Origin: an uncultured Burkholderiales bacterium
GTDB taxonomy: Bacteria; Pseudomonadota; Gammaproteobacteria; Burkholderiales; Burkholderiaceae_C
Length of the DNA: 14,973 nucleotides
Direction: 5' to 3'
NCBI GenBank assembly: GCA_903925445.1
Contig: CAIYFE010000254.1
Span: 1-14,973, forward strand
A program made the translations under genes and the position numbers. The notes beneath the pieces were generated by a model. It worked only from the letters and a program-made list of their open reading frames with translations, had not been told where the DNA came from and searched no databases. Of this stretch, positions 1 to 5,686 are shown piece by piece (positions within the stretch are counted from its first letter, which is position 1; every line of letters begins with the position of its first letter).

Positions 1-75
1 CCCTCGCACCGCTTCAAGACCCACCTTGGCCTTGAACTCCGGCAGGTGTGTATTGCGTTTCTTCGTTTCACTCAT
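1..75 (-). CDS. IS3-family transposase OrfA, N-terminal fragment (cut by window edge)
   Basis: Only the first 25 codons are visible. The peptide starts MSETKKRNTHLPEFKAK and continues VGLEAVRG, the usual opening of the helix-turn-helix OrfA (transposase_8 type) of IS3-family elements, with a basic start and an EFKAK segment leading into the first helix. OrfA binds the IS ends and is normally fused to the DDE integrase OrfB by -1 frameshifting; neither can be seen here. The start is the ATG at 75-73, about 65 nt inside the IS end, a normal leader length. No strong ribosome binding site is visible. Confidence 0.72.
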   Translation of the reverse strand, partial: MSETKKRNTHLPEFKAKVGLEAVRG

Positions 76-140
76 GGGTTACCCGTTTCTTTCGACAGTG
101 TCCCACTTAAACTGCTGTCTCAAATTCGGGGTCCACTTCA
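1..140 (-). mobile_element. IS3-family insertion sequence, left-edge fragment
   Basis: One end of an insertion sequence enters from the left edge. Read on the minus strand, the outer end at 140 begins TGAAGTGGACCCCGAATTTG, which has the TG start and GGACCCC block typical of IS3-family terminal repeats. About 65 nt further in comes the start of an orfA transposase. The other end lies outside the window, so neither the paired inverted repeat nor a target-site duplication can be checked; the first bases outside are ATT (141-143). The family call rests on the OrfA N-terminus and the repeat; the subgroup is not determined. Confidence 0.75.
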
Positions 141-196
141 ATTCAAGAAGTTACTAGGTGGTGCAGTACCCGTATAAAGTAATTGGCTGTTTAATG

Positions 197-230
197 AAAA
201 AAAAGCCACTGACCGAAATCAGTGGCTTTT
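197..230 (-). terminator. Rho-independent terminator after the tRNA gene
   Basis: On the minus strand a 12-bp perfect stem (AAAAGCCACTGA at 201-212 pairing with 219-230) encloses a six-base loop and is followed by a run of eight T (204-197). It begins 8 nt beyond the encoded CCA of the tRNA, so it should end the tRNA transcript. The stem base also gives a short T-run on the plus strand, so weak bidirectional action is possible. Confidence 0.88.
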
Positions 231-277
231 CCATTGTTGGTAGGGCGTGACAGACTTGAACTGTCGACCAAAGGATT

Positions 278-476
278 CTGGTTTGTGTAGCTTTCACTAC
301 TCCCTGGACTATGCCTTCACCATAGCTTGCGCTTTAGGTGGACGCCGTCTAGTCTCTACACGTTCAGAGTGCTTTCGCACTTAGCTTCGCTCGGCATTGG
401 CATATCTTGCGACTTAGCTTTCACCGAATTTGACGTCATTCACACGAGTGGTTTCCCCTCTCGGTGCACAATTTTT
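278..476 (-). ncRNA. Self-splicing group I intron (Azoarcus-like, tRNA anticodon loop)
   Basis: A 199-nt intron with no ORF. The 5' exon ends in U (rc of 477) and the intron ends in G (rc of 278), the group I rule. The internal guide GUG (469-467) pairs with the exon's CAU and gives the required G-U at the splice site. P7 is seen as GACUA (354-350) with UAGUC (311-307), inside the conserved blocks GUGUAGAGACUAGACGGC and GAAGGCAUAGUCCAGGGAGU. P3 is GACG (437-434) with CGUC (344-341); from memory Azoarcus has GGUG/CACC there, a compensatory change. GAAA tetraloops close P2, a P6-region hairpin (381-368) and P9 (300-287). Size, position and blocks match the roughly 205-nt Azoarcus tRNA-Ile intron (subgroup IC3). 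It should self-splice with a guanosine cofactor without protein. Confidence 0.93.
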
Positions 477-513
477 ATGAGTCCTCTGCTCTAACCAACT
501 GAGCTAACGCCCC
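474..513 (-). repeat. 40-bp direct repeat, copy 1 (tRNA 5' half)
   Basis: Forty bases covering the whole 5' exon of the tRNA plus the first three intron bases are identical to 671-710 in the same orientation, 197 bp away. Identity stops at 473 versus 670 and at 514 versus 711. Confidence 0.97.
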
Positions 514-670
514 TTAAAACATACTGATTCTAGGCTCTAGACCGACTTAACTCCCCTGCTGAAAAATTAAGCAAAGTGTGGAAGCGGTGTAGAAGCAATT
601 TATTAAGTCGGCAGCTTAATAAGTTGTTGATTTAATTGAGGATTTATTTAGAACCTAAGTTCCAAAATTG
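514..670. other. AT-rich spacer between the tRNA gene and its duplicated 5' half
   Basis: I find no gene here. The segment contains a perfect inverted repeat TTATTAAG-N7-CTTAATAA (600-622), a second inverted repeat CCGACTTAA (542-550) / TTAAGTCGG (603-611) that shares bases with the first, and a tandem imperfect repeat GTGTGGAAGC (576-585) / GTGTAGAAGC (587-596). It is clearly more AT-rich than the coding regions around it. The tRNA promoter lies at its left end. It may be a remnant of an inserted element or a degraded tRNA 3' portion; neither can be shown. Confidence 0.6.
527..532 (-). promoter_or_regulatory. Candidate -10 element for the intron-bearing tRNA gene
   Basis: TAGAAT on the minus strand, ending 13 bp before the tRNA 5' end, which fits a short 5' leader removed by RNase P. 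The adjoining CTCTAGA (535-541) recurs at 737-743 upstream of the second 5' half. No good -35 hexamer is visible at 16-18 bp, so the call rests on position and on the duplication. Confidence 0.5.
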
Positions 671-710
671 TTTATGAGTCCTCTGCTCTAACCAACTGAG
701 CTAACGCCCC
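671..710 (-). repeat. 40-bp direct repeat, copy 2 (tRNA 5' half)
   Basis: Perfect copy of 474-513 in the same orientation, covering the full 5' exon of the CAU tRNA and three further bases. Its flanks have diverged except for promoter-like positions upstream. Confidence 0.97.
674..710 (-). pseudogene. tRNA(CAU) 5'-half fragment
   Basis: The acceptor 5' strand, D-arm, anticodon 5' stem and anticodon CAU are present without a change, but no matching 3' half follows: after CAT the sequence runs AAACAATTTTGGAAC into AT-rich DNA. On its own it cannot make a tRNA. It ends exactly where the intron enters the complete gene, and the next three bases (AAA) match the intron start. It may be a decayed tandem tRNA, an integration scar, or an alternative 5' exon for the downstream intron, because CAU is the group that the GUG guide recognises. 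It has its own -10-like TACAAT 14 bp upstream. Confidence 0.8.
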
Positions 711-724
711 CAACCAAGCCGACA

Positions 725-730
725 ATTGTA
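725..730 (-). promoter_or_regulatory. Candidate -10 element for the tRNA 5'-half copy
   Basis: TACAAT on the minus strand, 14 bp before position 710, differing in one base from the TAGAAT that precedes the complete gene. Both are followed upstream by TAGG and CTCTAGA (737-743 here), with a 4-bp length difference. The promoter therefore appears duplicated with the tRNA half. No convincing -35 is seen. Confidence 0.45.
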
Positions 731-771
731 GGCCAGCTCTAGAATGACGCATCCCAAGCACAAGGTGTCTC

Positions 772-1530
772 ATGTCCATAAAAATTGCGGCCACGGCTCT
801 GAGTTTGTTGTTGAGCAGTTGGGTCAGCGCTCAAACAACCCGCGCATCCAATGACTCAACTCAACTTGTTGGCGATGTGGGTTTGGCGCTTTACCGCACA
901 CCGGCCATCACCCGCGCTTCGGGCGACGCCAACGTGTTGCTTCCCTATGCATTTGCCGATTACGGCAGCCTGTTTGCGCGTGTCGATACGTTTGGCGTCA
1001 AGCTCATGCCTTTGGGTGCAGGCCATTTGGAGCTGGCGGCTCGCGTGAGTTTTGAGGGCTACAAACCCTTGGGAACACCCGGCATCCAAGATCGATCCAC
1101 CCCGCTGCCCGTTGGATTGAGTACTTTTCAAGAAACACCCTACGGCGCATTTTTTGTTTACGGGTTTTACGACACCAACTCTGGCGGCACTTTGCTGGAC
1201 GCCATGTACGCTGCCGAATTCAAGCTGGGAAGCATCCACATTTATCCGCAACTCGGATTTGAGCGACGCAGCGACAAATACGTGCAACATTTGTATGGCG
1301 TCTCAGCCCAAGAAAGCGCCGCCAGTGGCAACACCATCGCCGCTTACAACGCAACCAACTCGATCAGCCCCAACCTTGGATTCGCGTTTGAATACCCGCT
1401 GCCCAACGACTACAGCCTGACGTTGCAAGTGCGCAAAAAATGGCTGGATAGCAGCATCACCGACAGCCCACTGGTGAACAGCAAATCGCAGTTGAGCAGC
1501 TTCTTATCGCTGACGCGCAGCTTCAAGTGA
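772..1530 (+). CDS. MipA/OmpV family outer-membrane protein
   Basis: A 252-residue exported protein. Residues 1-20 form a signal peptide (hydrophobic run ending W-V-S-A, cleavage before QTTR). The rest has the alternating aromatic strands of a small beta-barrel, and the family-like C-terminal pattern: a PNLGFAFEYPL strand, a WLDSSITDSPLV stretch and a last strand LSLTRSFK ending in an aromatic-rich segment. Members are outer-membrane proteins; E. coli MipA scaffolds MltA with PBP1B, but most relatives have no tested role. The start has AAGGTG (762-767) at good distance. Its stop is 5 bp from the convergent ketoacyl synthase stop, with no terminator hairpin seen between. The family call comes from overall pattern; an unrelated small porin is the alternative. 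Confidence 0.72.
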   Translation: MSIKIAATALSLLLSSWVSAQTTRASNDSTQLVGDVGLALYRTPAITRASGDANVLLPYAFADYGSLFARVDTFGVKLMPLGAGHLELAARVSFEGYKPLGTPGIQDRSTPLPVGLSTFQETPYGAFFVYGFYDTNSGGTLLDAMYAAEFKLGSIHIYPQLGFERRSDKYVQHLYGVSAQESAASGNTIAAYNATNSISPNLGFAFEYPLPNDYSLTLQVRKKWLDSSITDSPLVNSKSQLSSFLSLTRSFK

Positions 1531-1535
1531 GTCGA

Positions 1536-2768
1536 TCAGCGCACAGCGCTGGCGATCAATACCGCGTTGGTGCCGCCAAAGGCAAATGAGTTGGACATCA
1601 CGTGCTGCACGTTTGACTGGGTGCGTGGGCTTTTTTGAATCACATCCAAAGTCATTTCTGGATCCAAGACGTCGCAATTGGCCGAACTTGGCAAACAACC
1701 CGATTGCAAAGCGCGAATGGCGATCAGCAATTCCATCGCGCCGCCCGCACCCAACAAATGGCCATGCAAGCCTTTGGTCGAGCTGATGGGCACGCCATGC
1801 GCGCCAAACACCTCGCTGACGGAACGTGCCTCGGCCAAATCGCCAGCTTGGGTTGCCGTGCCATGCGCATTGATGTAGCCAATGTCTTGCGCCGCCAAGC
1901 CTGCATCGCGCAAAGCTTGGCGCATGGCTCGCACTTGGCCTTCCCAATGGGGATGCGTCATGTGGTGACCATCGCAATTGGTGCCGTAACCGCTGAGCTG
2001 CGCCAGCAAATGAGCGTTGCGCTTGCGGGCATGGGCTTCGGTCTCCAAGATCAACGCCGCCGCACCTTCACCCAAAGCAAATCCTGCACGTTGCGCGTCA
2101 AAAGGACGACACGCCGTTTGAGCTTGACCGTTTTCAACTGGAGCTAACACGCGCAAAGCTTGCCAACCCGCCACCACACCTGGAGTGAGCATGGCTTCAC
2201 TGCCGCCCACGATGGCCACATCCACGCGACCTAAGCGCAAAGCCAACAAAGCTTCACCGATCGCCACAGCAGAAGAAGCGCAGGCGCAGGCATAGGTCAG
2301 GCTCGCGCCGTGGGCTTGGGTAAGCAGCGCAATTTCGGCTGCAGGCGCATTGGGCATGGTCGTCACCACGTTGGTCGGACGAATGCGTTTGTGTTCGGCG
2401 TACAAGGCACGGGAAGACAAATCGAAGTTACCCGCGCCAGCCATGCCCGAGCCCCAAAAAACGCCCAAGCGTTCGCGATCGAGGTGCGACAAATCGAGTT
2501 GTGCATGCGCTATGGCTTCTTGACCCGTTTTGAGCGCCATGGCGGTGCCCCGATCCATGGGCACTTTGGAGGGAGCGATCAACCCTTTGGGGTCAAAGTC
2601 GGCGGGGCACAAAGGCACTTGCACGGGGTCCAAGCCCAGCAAGTCAACCATGCTGGCAACCGCACCAGAGCGGGCTTGGTGCAAGGCTTCATCAAATGTT
2701 TGCCAAGTTGCGCCCAGCGCAGAAATTTGCGCGTATCCGGTGACAAAAACGCGCTCAAACTGACTCAT
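1536..2768 (-). CDS. Beta-ketoacyl-ACP synthase (FabF/FabB-type KAS)
   Basis: A 410-residue cytoplasmic condensing enzyme of the thiolase fold, expected to perform decarboxylative Claisen condensation of malonyl-ACP with an acyl chain. The full triad is visible: Cys163 in ACACASS, His302 in NAHGTAT and His337 in STKGLHGHLLGAGG. The Gly-rich FALGEGAAALILE segment (230-242) is also present. Length matches FabF (about 410). The start ATG overlaps the ACP stop as ATGA, so the pair is translationally coupled. It is unlikely to be the main fabF, which normally sits in the fabH-fabD-fabG-acpP cluster; no reductase, dehydratase or malonyl transferase accompanies it. It more likely serves a secondary lipid or polyketide-like product, or relies on the housekeeping reductive enzymes. 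Confidence 0.9.
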   Translation of the reverse strand: MSQFERVFVTGYAQISALGATWQTFDEALHQARSGAVASMVDLLGLDPVQVPLCPADFDPKGLIAPSKVPMDRGTAMALKTGQEAIAHAQLDLSHLDRERLGVFWGSGMAGAGNFDLSSRALYAEHKRIRPTNVVTTMPNAPAAEIALLTQAHGASLTYACACASSAVAIGEALLALRLGRVDVAIVGGSEAMLTPGVVAGWQALRVLAPVENGQAQTACRPFDAQRAGFALGEGAAALILETEAHARKRNAHLLAQLSGYGTNCDGHHMTHPHWEGQVRAMRQALRDAGLAAQDIGYINAHGTATQAGDLAEARSVSEVFGAHGVPISSTKGLHGHLLGAGGAMELLIAIRALQSGCLPSSANCDVLDPEMTLDVIQKSPRTQSNVQHVMSNSFAFGGTNAVLIASAVR

Positions 2769-3016
2769 GCGGAGGATTTCATGGACTCAATGATTTTGCA
2801 GATGGCGTCCAAAGTCAAATCGGCTTGTGTGGGATCCATTTTTTCTTCTGGGATACGCAAGGAAAAAGCATCTTCTGCCGCGAAGATGAATTCCATCAAG
2901 GTCAAGGAATCCAGCCCCAAATCTGCCAACGCAACTTCTCGATGGATGATCGCCGGATCAACGCCAAACTGATCTACCAACAATTGCGACAACACGCTGA
3001 AGGGGTCTTTATCCAA
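2765..3016 (-). CDS. Acyl carrier protein (dedicated, paired with KAS)
   Basis: An 83-residue acidic helical protein with the phosphopantetheine site LGLDSLTLMEF; Ser37 is the attachment residue. The length is typical for an ACP (about 80). It would carry acyl intermediates for the ketoacyl synthase that begins on its stop codon (ATGA overlap). The start is TTG at 3016: an in-frame TAA lies a few codons upstream and no ATG fits, while ACGGAG (3028-3023) stands 6 nt before the TTG. A -10-like TAAAAT (3049-3044) lies about 27 bp upstream. Compared with the usual AcpP motif (GADSLD) the site differs, which supports a specialised rather than a housekeeping ACP. Confidence 0.88.
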   Translation of the reverse strand: MDKDPFSVLSQLLVDQFGVDPAIIHREVALADLGLDSLTLMEFIFAAEDAFSLRIPEEKMDPTQADLTLDAICKIIESMKSSA

Positions 3017-3043
3017 GTCAAACTCCGTTTACCAATTCATCAA

Positions 3044-3061
3044 ATTTTAGCGCGATATCGC
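3044..3061 (-). promoter_or_regulatory. Candidate promoter and operator for the ACP-KAS pair
   Basis: On the minus strand a -10-like TAAAAT (3049-3044) is immediately preceded by a perfect 10-bp palindrome GCGATATCGC (3061-3052), placed where the promoter spacer would be. The -35 position is poor, which could mean an activated promoter. The palindrome may be an operator or chance. It sits in the only gap (3017-3087) upstream of the ACP gene. Confidence 0.35.
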
Positions 3062-3087
3062 ATTTTGAATTCTTAAGGATTATTCAT

Positions 3088-3879
3088 TCATCGGGCGGCC
3101 AAACGCAAAATTGACAATTTCTTGCCCATGAAATTGAAATGGTCTACATGGACATTGCAAGCATTGAACGCACCGCTGGGCAAGACAAAGCGCAAAGCCA
3201 ACGCTTTGACGCCCCCAATTTGCGGTGTGTTTTGCGCCAGCGCTGCTTCGAGCAGGGCCTGATCTTCGACAAAAACGGCTTGCCGCCAATTTTCAGAAGT
3301 TCGGGTCAACAGATCGCTTTGGGTGACTTTAAAGAACAAGGGCTCGAGTTTGTAGTCTGAATCGCCAAACTTGATCAGCAAGATTTGATCGAAGTCTTCC
3401 AACAAATCCTGCAAGATCGACCATGCTTGGTTGGACTGTTGTGCATAAAAAATTCGGTCGTTTTCTCGATAGAGCGAAATTTTGTAGCGCGAATCCAGCA
3501 CCTTGAGCAACAAATCACGGGCGTAAAGCGATCGGCGCAACGGCTCCATGAAAGCAACAGCAGTCAAAGTCACCAACATGAAGTTGACAGAAATGATGAA
3601 ATCTTTGGACGACAGTACATCAAAGCTGCCATAGGGTTTTACAAAGTAATATTCGCCCAAGAACACACTCAGCAGCACTGAAATGATGGCAAATTTATAA
3701 CCATAAAAAAACTGCGCAGCCAAACAAGCCACAATGAAAAAATGGAACACTGCATAAGGCTCAAGCCAAGGATGCAAAAAAAACCGCAGCGCAAAGGCAG
3801 CAAAAACCATCATGGCTGTACCTTGCCAAGCCTGTTGGGCTGAGTACTGACTCCACTTTCTAGAATTTTGAATCTGCAT
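3088..3879 (-). CDS. DUF4118-like membrane protein without a kinase domain
   Basis: A 263-residue protein with an N-terminal membrane part and a soluble C-terminus. Hydrophobic helices lie near 21-36, 43-60, 62-80 and 93-111. The FLGEYYFVKPYGSF stretch (73-86) resembles the loop after the third helix of the KdpD-type DUF4118 sensor module (family pattern FFFxxPxxSF). KdpD-type proteins continue into a histidine kinase; here residues 112-263 contain no H-box or ATP-binding N/G boxes. Function is unknown; a membrane sensor or a membrane partner of the next genes is possible. The ACP start lies 71 bp downstream, so co-transcription is plausible. Its start is only 5 bp from the divergent hydrolase start. 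The first codon could be wrong; the MM at 23-24 is an alternative. Confidence 0.6.
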   Translation of the reverse strand: MQIQNSRKWSQYSAQQAWQGTAMMVFAAFALRFFLHPWLEPYAVFHFFIVACLAAQFFYGYKFAIISVLLSVFLGEYYFVKPYGSFDVLSSKDFIISVNFMLVTLTAVAFMEPLRRSLYARDLLLKVLDSRYKISLYRENDRIFYAQQSNQAWSILQDLLEDFDQILLIKFGDSDYKLEPLFFKVTQSDLLTRTSENWRQAVFVEDQALLEAALAQNTPQIGGVKALALRFVLPSGAFNACNVHVDHFNFMGKKLSILRLAAR

Positions 3880-3884
3880 ACACC

Positions 3885-4760
3885 ATGACCCATATCAAAA
3901 CCGATGGCATCGCGCTTCACGCCGGCGATCAAGTCGTGCTCATGTTACATGGGCTTGGCGCGAGTTCATTAGAGTTGACGCGCTTGGCCAAGGACTTGCA
4001 CGATCAAGGATTTTCAGTTCGCGCGCCTGATTTGCAGGGTTACTGTTTTGGCACACCCAATCAGCCTTGGTCTTCGTGGATGGCACAAACTCAAGAGCAT
4101 TTGTGGGACATGCGCAAACGCTATGAAACCGTGTCGGTGGTCGGCGTCTCCATGGGCGCAACTTTGGGGTTGATGTTGGCTCAGCGTGAGCCCCTCACCG
4201 CCTTGGTGGTTCTGTCTGCGGCGCTTTCTTACGACGGTTGGGCGATTCCTTGGTATCAGTTTTTGATGGATTGGACGCAGTGGATTCCGTTCTCCGATAT
4301 TTATCAATACAAAGAGCGCGATCCCTTTGGCATCAAAAATGATGAAACCCGCGCCATGGTCAAGCGCATGATGAAACTCGATCACATTTCAGAAAGCGGC
4401 GCTGAGACCCTCACCTTGGCCAGCTTGAAAGAAGGCCGTCGCTTCATCCAGGCCACGCTGCAAAACATGGCTGACATTGACTCGCCGACTTTGATCATGC
4501 ACGCGGTCGATGACGAGTCCGTTCACATTCGCAGCGCAGAGCGCGTGTTTGAACAAATCAAGAGCTTGCACAAAGAGTTCATTTACTTGGGCGACAGCTA
4601 CCACATGATCACCATCGACAACGAGCGTGAAACCGTGCATCAAGAAACCACGCGTTTTTTGAAAAAAATGGTCAATGAAGCGCTCGATCGCAAAGCATTT
4701 GATGTCCCAGGCGTTCTGTCCCCTGAACTTCGTCGTTATTTGAAAAAGCAAGCCACATGA
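3885..4760 (+). CDS. Alpha/beta hydrolase (carboxylesterase or acyl-hydrolase type)
   Basis: A 291-residue cytoplasmic alpha/beta-fold hydrolase with no signal peptide. Visible features are the oxyanion motif LHGLGASS (21-28), the nucleophile elbow GVSMGA with Ser89, an acid in HAVDDESVH (Asp209 or Asp210) and catalytic His240 in SYHMIT. Order and spacing resemble Est30/YvaK-type carboxylesterases and monoacylglycerol lipases (about 250 residues); a charged tail of some 35-40 residues follows here. The substrate is unknown. The gene overlaps the next (EamA transporter) by ATGA, so the two are probably one transcript. No Shine-Dalgarno is evident, and the start is 5 bp from the divergent membrane-protein gene. 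Being beside an ACP-KAS pair, it might release acyl groups, but this is a guess. Confidence 0.8.
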   Translation: MTHIKTDGIALHAGDQVVLMLHGLGASSLELTRLAKDLHDQGFSVRAPDLQGYCFGTPNQPWSSWMAQTQEHLWDMRKRYETVSVVGVSMGATLGLMLAQREPLTALVVLSAALSYDGWAIPWYQFLMDWTQWIPFSDIYQYKERDPFGIKNDETRAMVKRMMKLDHISESGAETLTLASLKEGRRFIQATLQNMADIDSPTLIMHAVDDESVHIRSAERVFEQIKSLHKEFIYLGDSYHMITIDNERETVHQETTRFLKKMVNEALDRKAFDVPGVLSPELRRYLKKQAT

Positions 4761-5686
4761 CCTCTTCTCCTAAAGCGGTTGGCTTGCTCGCGGCCATTGT
4801 GACGGTGGTGATTTGGACTTCGTTCATCGTGGTGGCGCGCGCTTCAGCGGCGCACAACCTCATGCCCTTAGACATTGCTTTTTTAAGAATTTTGGGCGCA
4901 AGTTGTGTGCTGCTGCCTTGGGGCTTGTGGTTGAAAAAATCTTCGCCACACCCTTTCCAAGGTTCGCTGGCAGGGCTGTCGCCTCTGCCCTTTCGCACCA
5001 CCGTGCTCGCGGGATTATTTGGCAGCATGCTCTACGCAACGCTGGCCTACAGTGGTTTTTTCTTTGCCCCAGCTGCACACGCCTCGGTGTTGATGCCCGG
5101 CAGCTTGCCATTGTGGACATCGCTGTTGGCGCTTTTTTTATTGAAGGAAAAACCAACACGCTCGCGCTTTGTTGGACTGATGTGCATCGTGGTTGGCGAT
5201 TTGCTGGTGGGCGGAGCCAGTTTGCTCAAAGCGTTTGAAGGCGGCGATGTCTGGCGGGGTGATGTGCTTTTCATGTCTGCCGCATTTTGTTGGTCTGTCT
5301 ACACCGTCTTGATGCGCCGCTGGGCACTCGATGCTGTGCGCGCAACCATTGCCATCACCGCGTTTTCTTGCGTGACGTTCGTGCCGGTTTATGCCTTGTG
5401 CGCTTTTACGGGCTTGCTGCCCAGTCACTTGGGCACTGCTCCTGTGTCTGAAATGCTGTTTCAAGCCATGTATCAAGGCATAGGATCGGTGGTGATTTCA
5501 GGCATCACGTTCAATGTGATGATTCGACACTACGGTCCCGTGCGCTCCACGATGATGACTGCACTGGTGCCAGGCTTGTCGGCGATGGGTGCTGTTTGGT
5601 TGCTCAATGAACCGATGCAAGCCAATTTGCTCGCAGGTCTTTTGTTGGTGACCTGCGGCATTTTGTTTGGCGTGCGAAAGGGCTAA
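4757..5686 (+). CDS. EamA/DMT-family transporter
   Basis: A 309-residue inner-membrane protein with about ten hydrophobic helices in two five-helix EamA repeats. The first repeat begins at once (VGLLAAIVTVVIWTSFIVVAR) and the second near residue 170 (DVLFMSAAFCWSVYTVLMRRW), both with the conserved tryptophan in helix one. The end of each repeat has the usual GxxLLxxE-like pattern (LLNEPMQANLLAGLLLV in the second). Family members export amino acids, nucleosides or other metabolites; the substrate cannot be read from sequence. It starts within the hydrolase stop (ATGA), which suggests coupling. Its TAA interleaves with the convergent hydrolase TAG (5683-5686), leaving no room for a terminator. 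Confidence 0.9.
   Translation: MTSSPKAVGLLAAIVTVVIWTSFIVVARASAAHNLMPLDIAFLRILGASCVLLPWGLWLKKSSPHPFQGSLAGLSPLPFRTTVLAGLFGSMLYATLAYSGFFFAPAAHASVLMPGSLPLWTSLLALFLLKEKPTRSRFVGLMCIVVGDLLVGGASLLKAFEGGDVWRGDVLFMSAAFCWSVYTVLMRRWALDAVRATIAITAFSCVTFVPVYALCAFTGLLPSHLGTAPVSEMLFQAMYQGIGSVVISGITFNVMIRHYGPVRSTMMTALVPGLSAMGAVWLLNEPMQANLLAGLLLVTCGILFGVRKG

Larger units (their letters stand above)
238..513 (-). tRNA. tRNA with CAU anticodon (probably tRNA-Ile2), interrupted by a group I intron
   Basis: The 5' exon is 513-477 (37 nt) and the 3' exon 277-238 (40 nt), giving a 77-nt mature tRNA with encoded CCA. The acceptor stem GGGGCGT pairs with ACGCCCT (first pair G-U). The D-arm, a GAGGA/TCCTT anticodon stem with loop CTCATAA, and a GACAG/CTGTC T-stem with loop TTCAAGT are all canonical. 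The anticodon is CAU at 479-477. Such a tRNA is elongator Met or, after lysidine modification by TilS, Ile reading AUA. I favour Ile2 because the C3-G70 pair typical of elongator tRNA-Met is absent and because the related Azoarcus intron sits in tRNA-Ile(CAU). The gene is functional only after removal of the intron, which lies between U36 and A37. A -10-like TAGAAT lies 13 bp upstream and a terminator follows. Confidence 0.93.

Noticed and set aside
600..622. The TTATTAAG hairpin as a transcription terminator
   Set aside because: The stem is AT-only apart from its closing pair and no T-run follows on either strand.
656..670. The bases after the second tRNA half as a decayed copy of the intron
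   Set aside because: Only a loose match (AAACAATTTTGGAAC against AAAAATTGTGCACC) and none of the conserved core blocks are found in 514-670; too weak to call.
2310..2972. A 220-codon plus-strand open frame across the KAS and ACP genes
   Set aside because: Antisense to two recognisable genes; the peptide has no family-like pattern.
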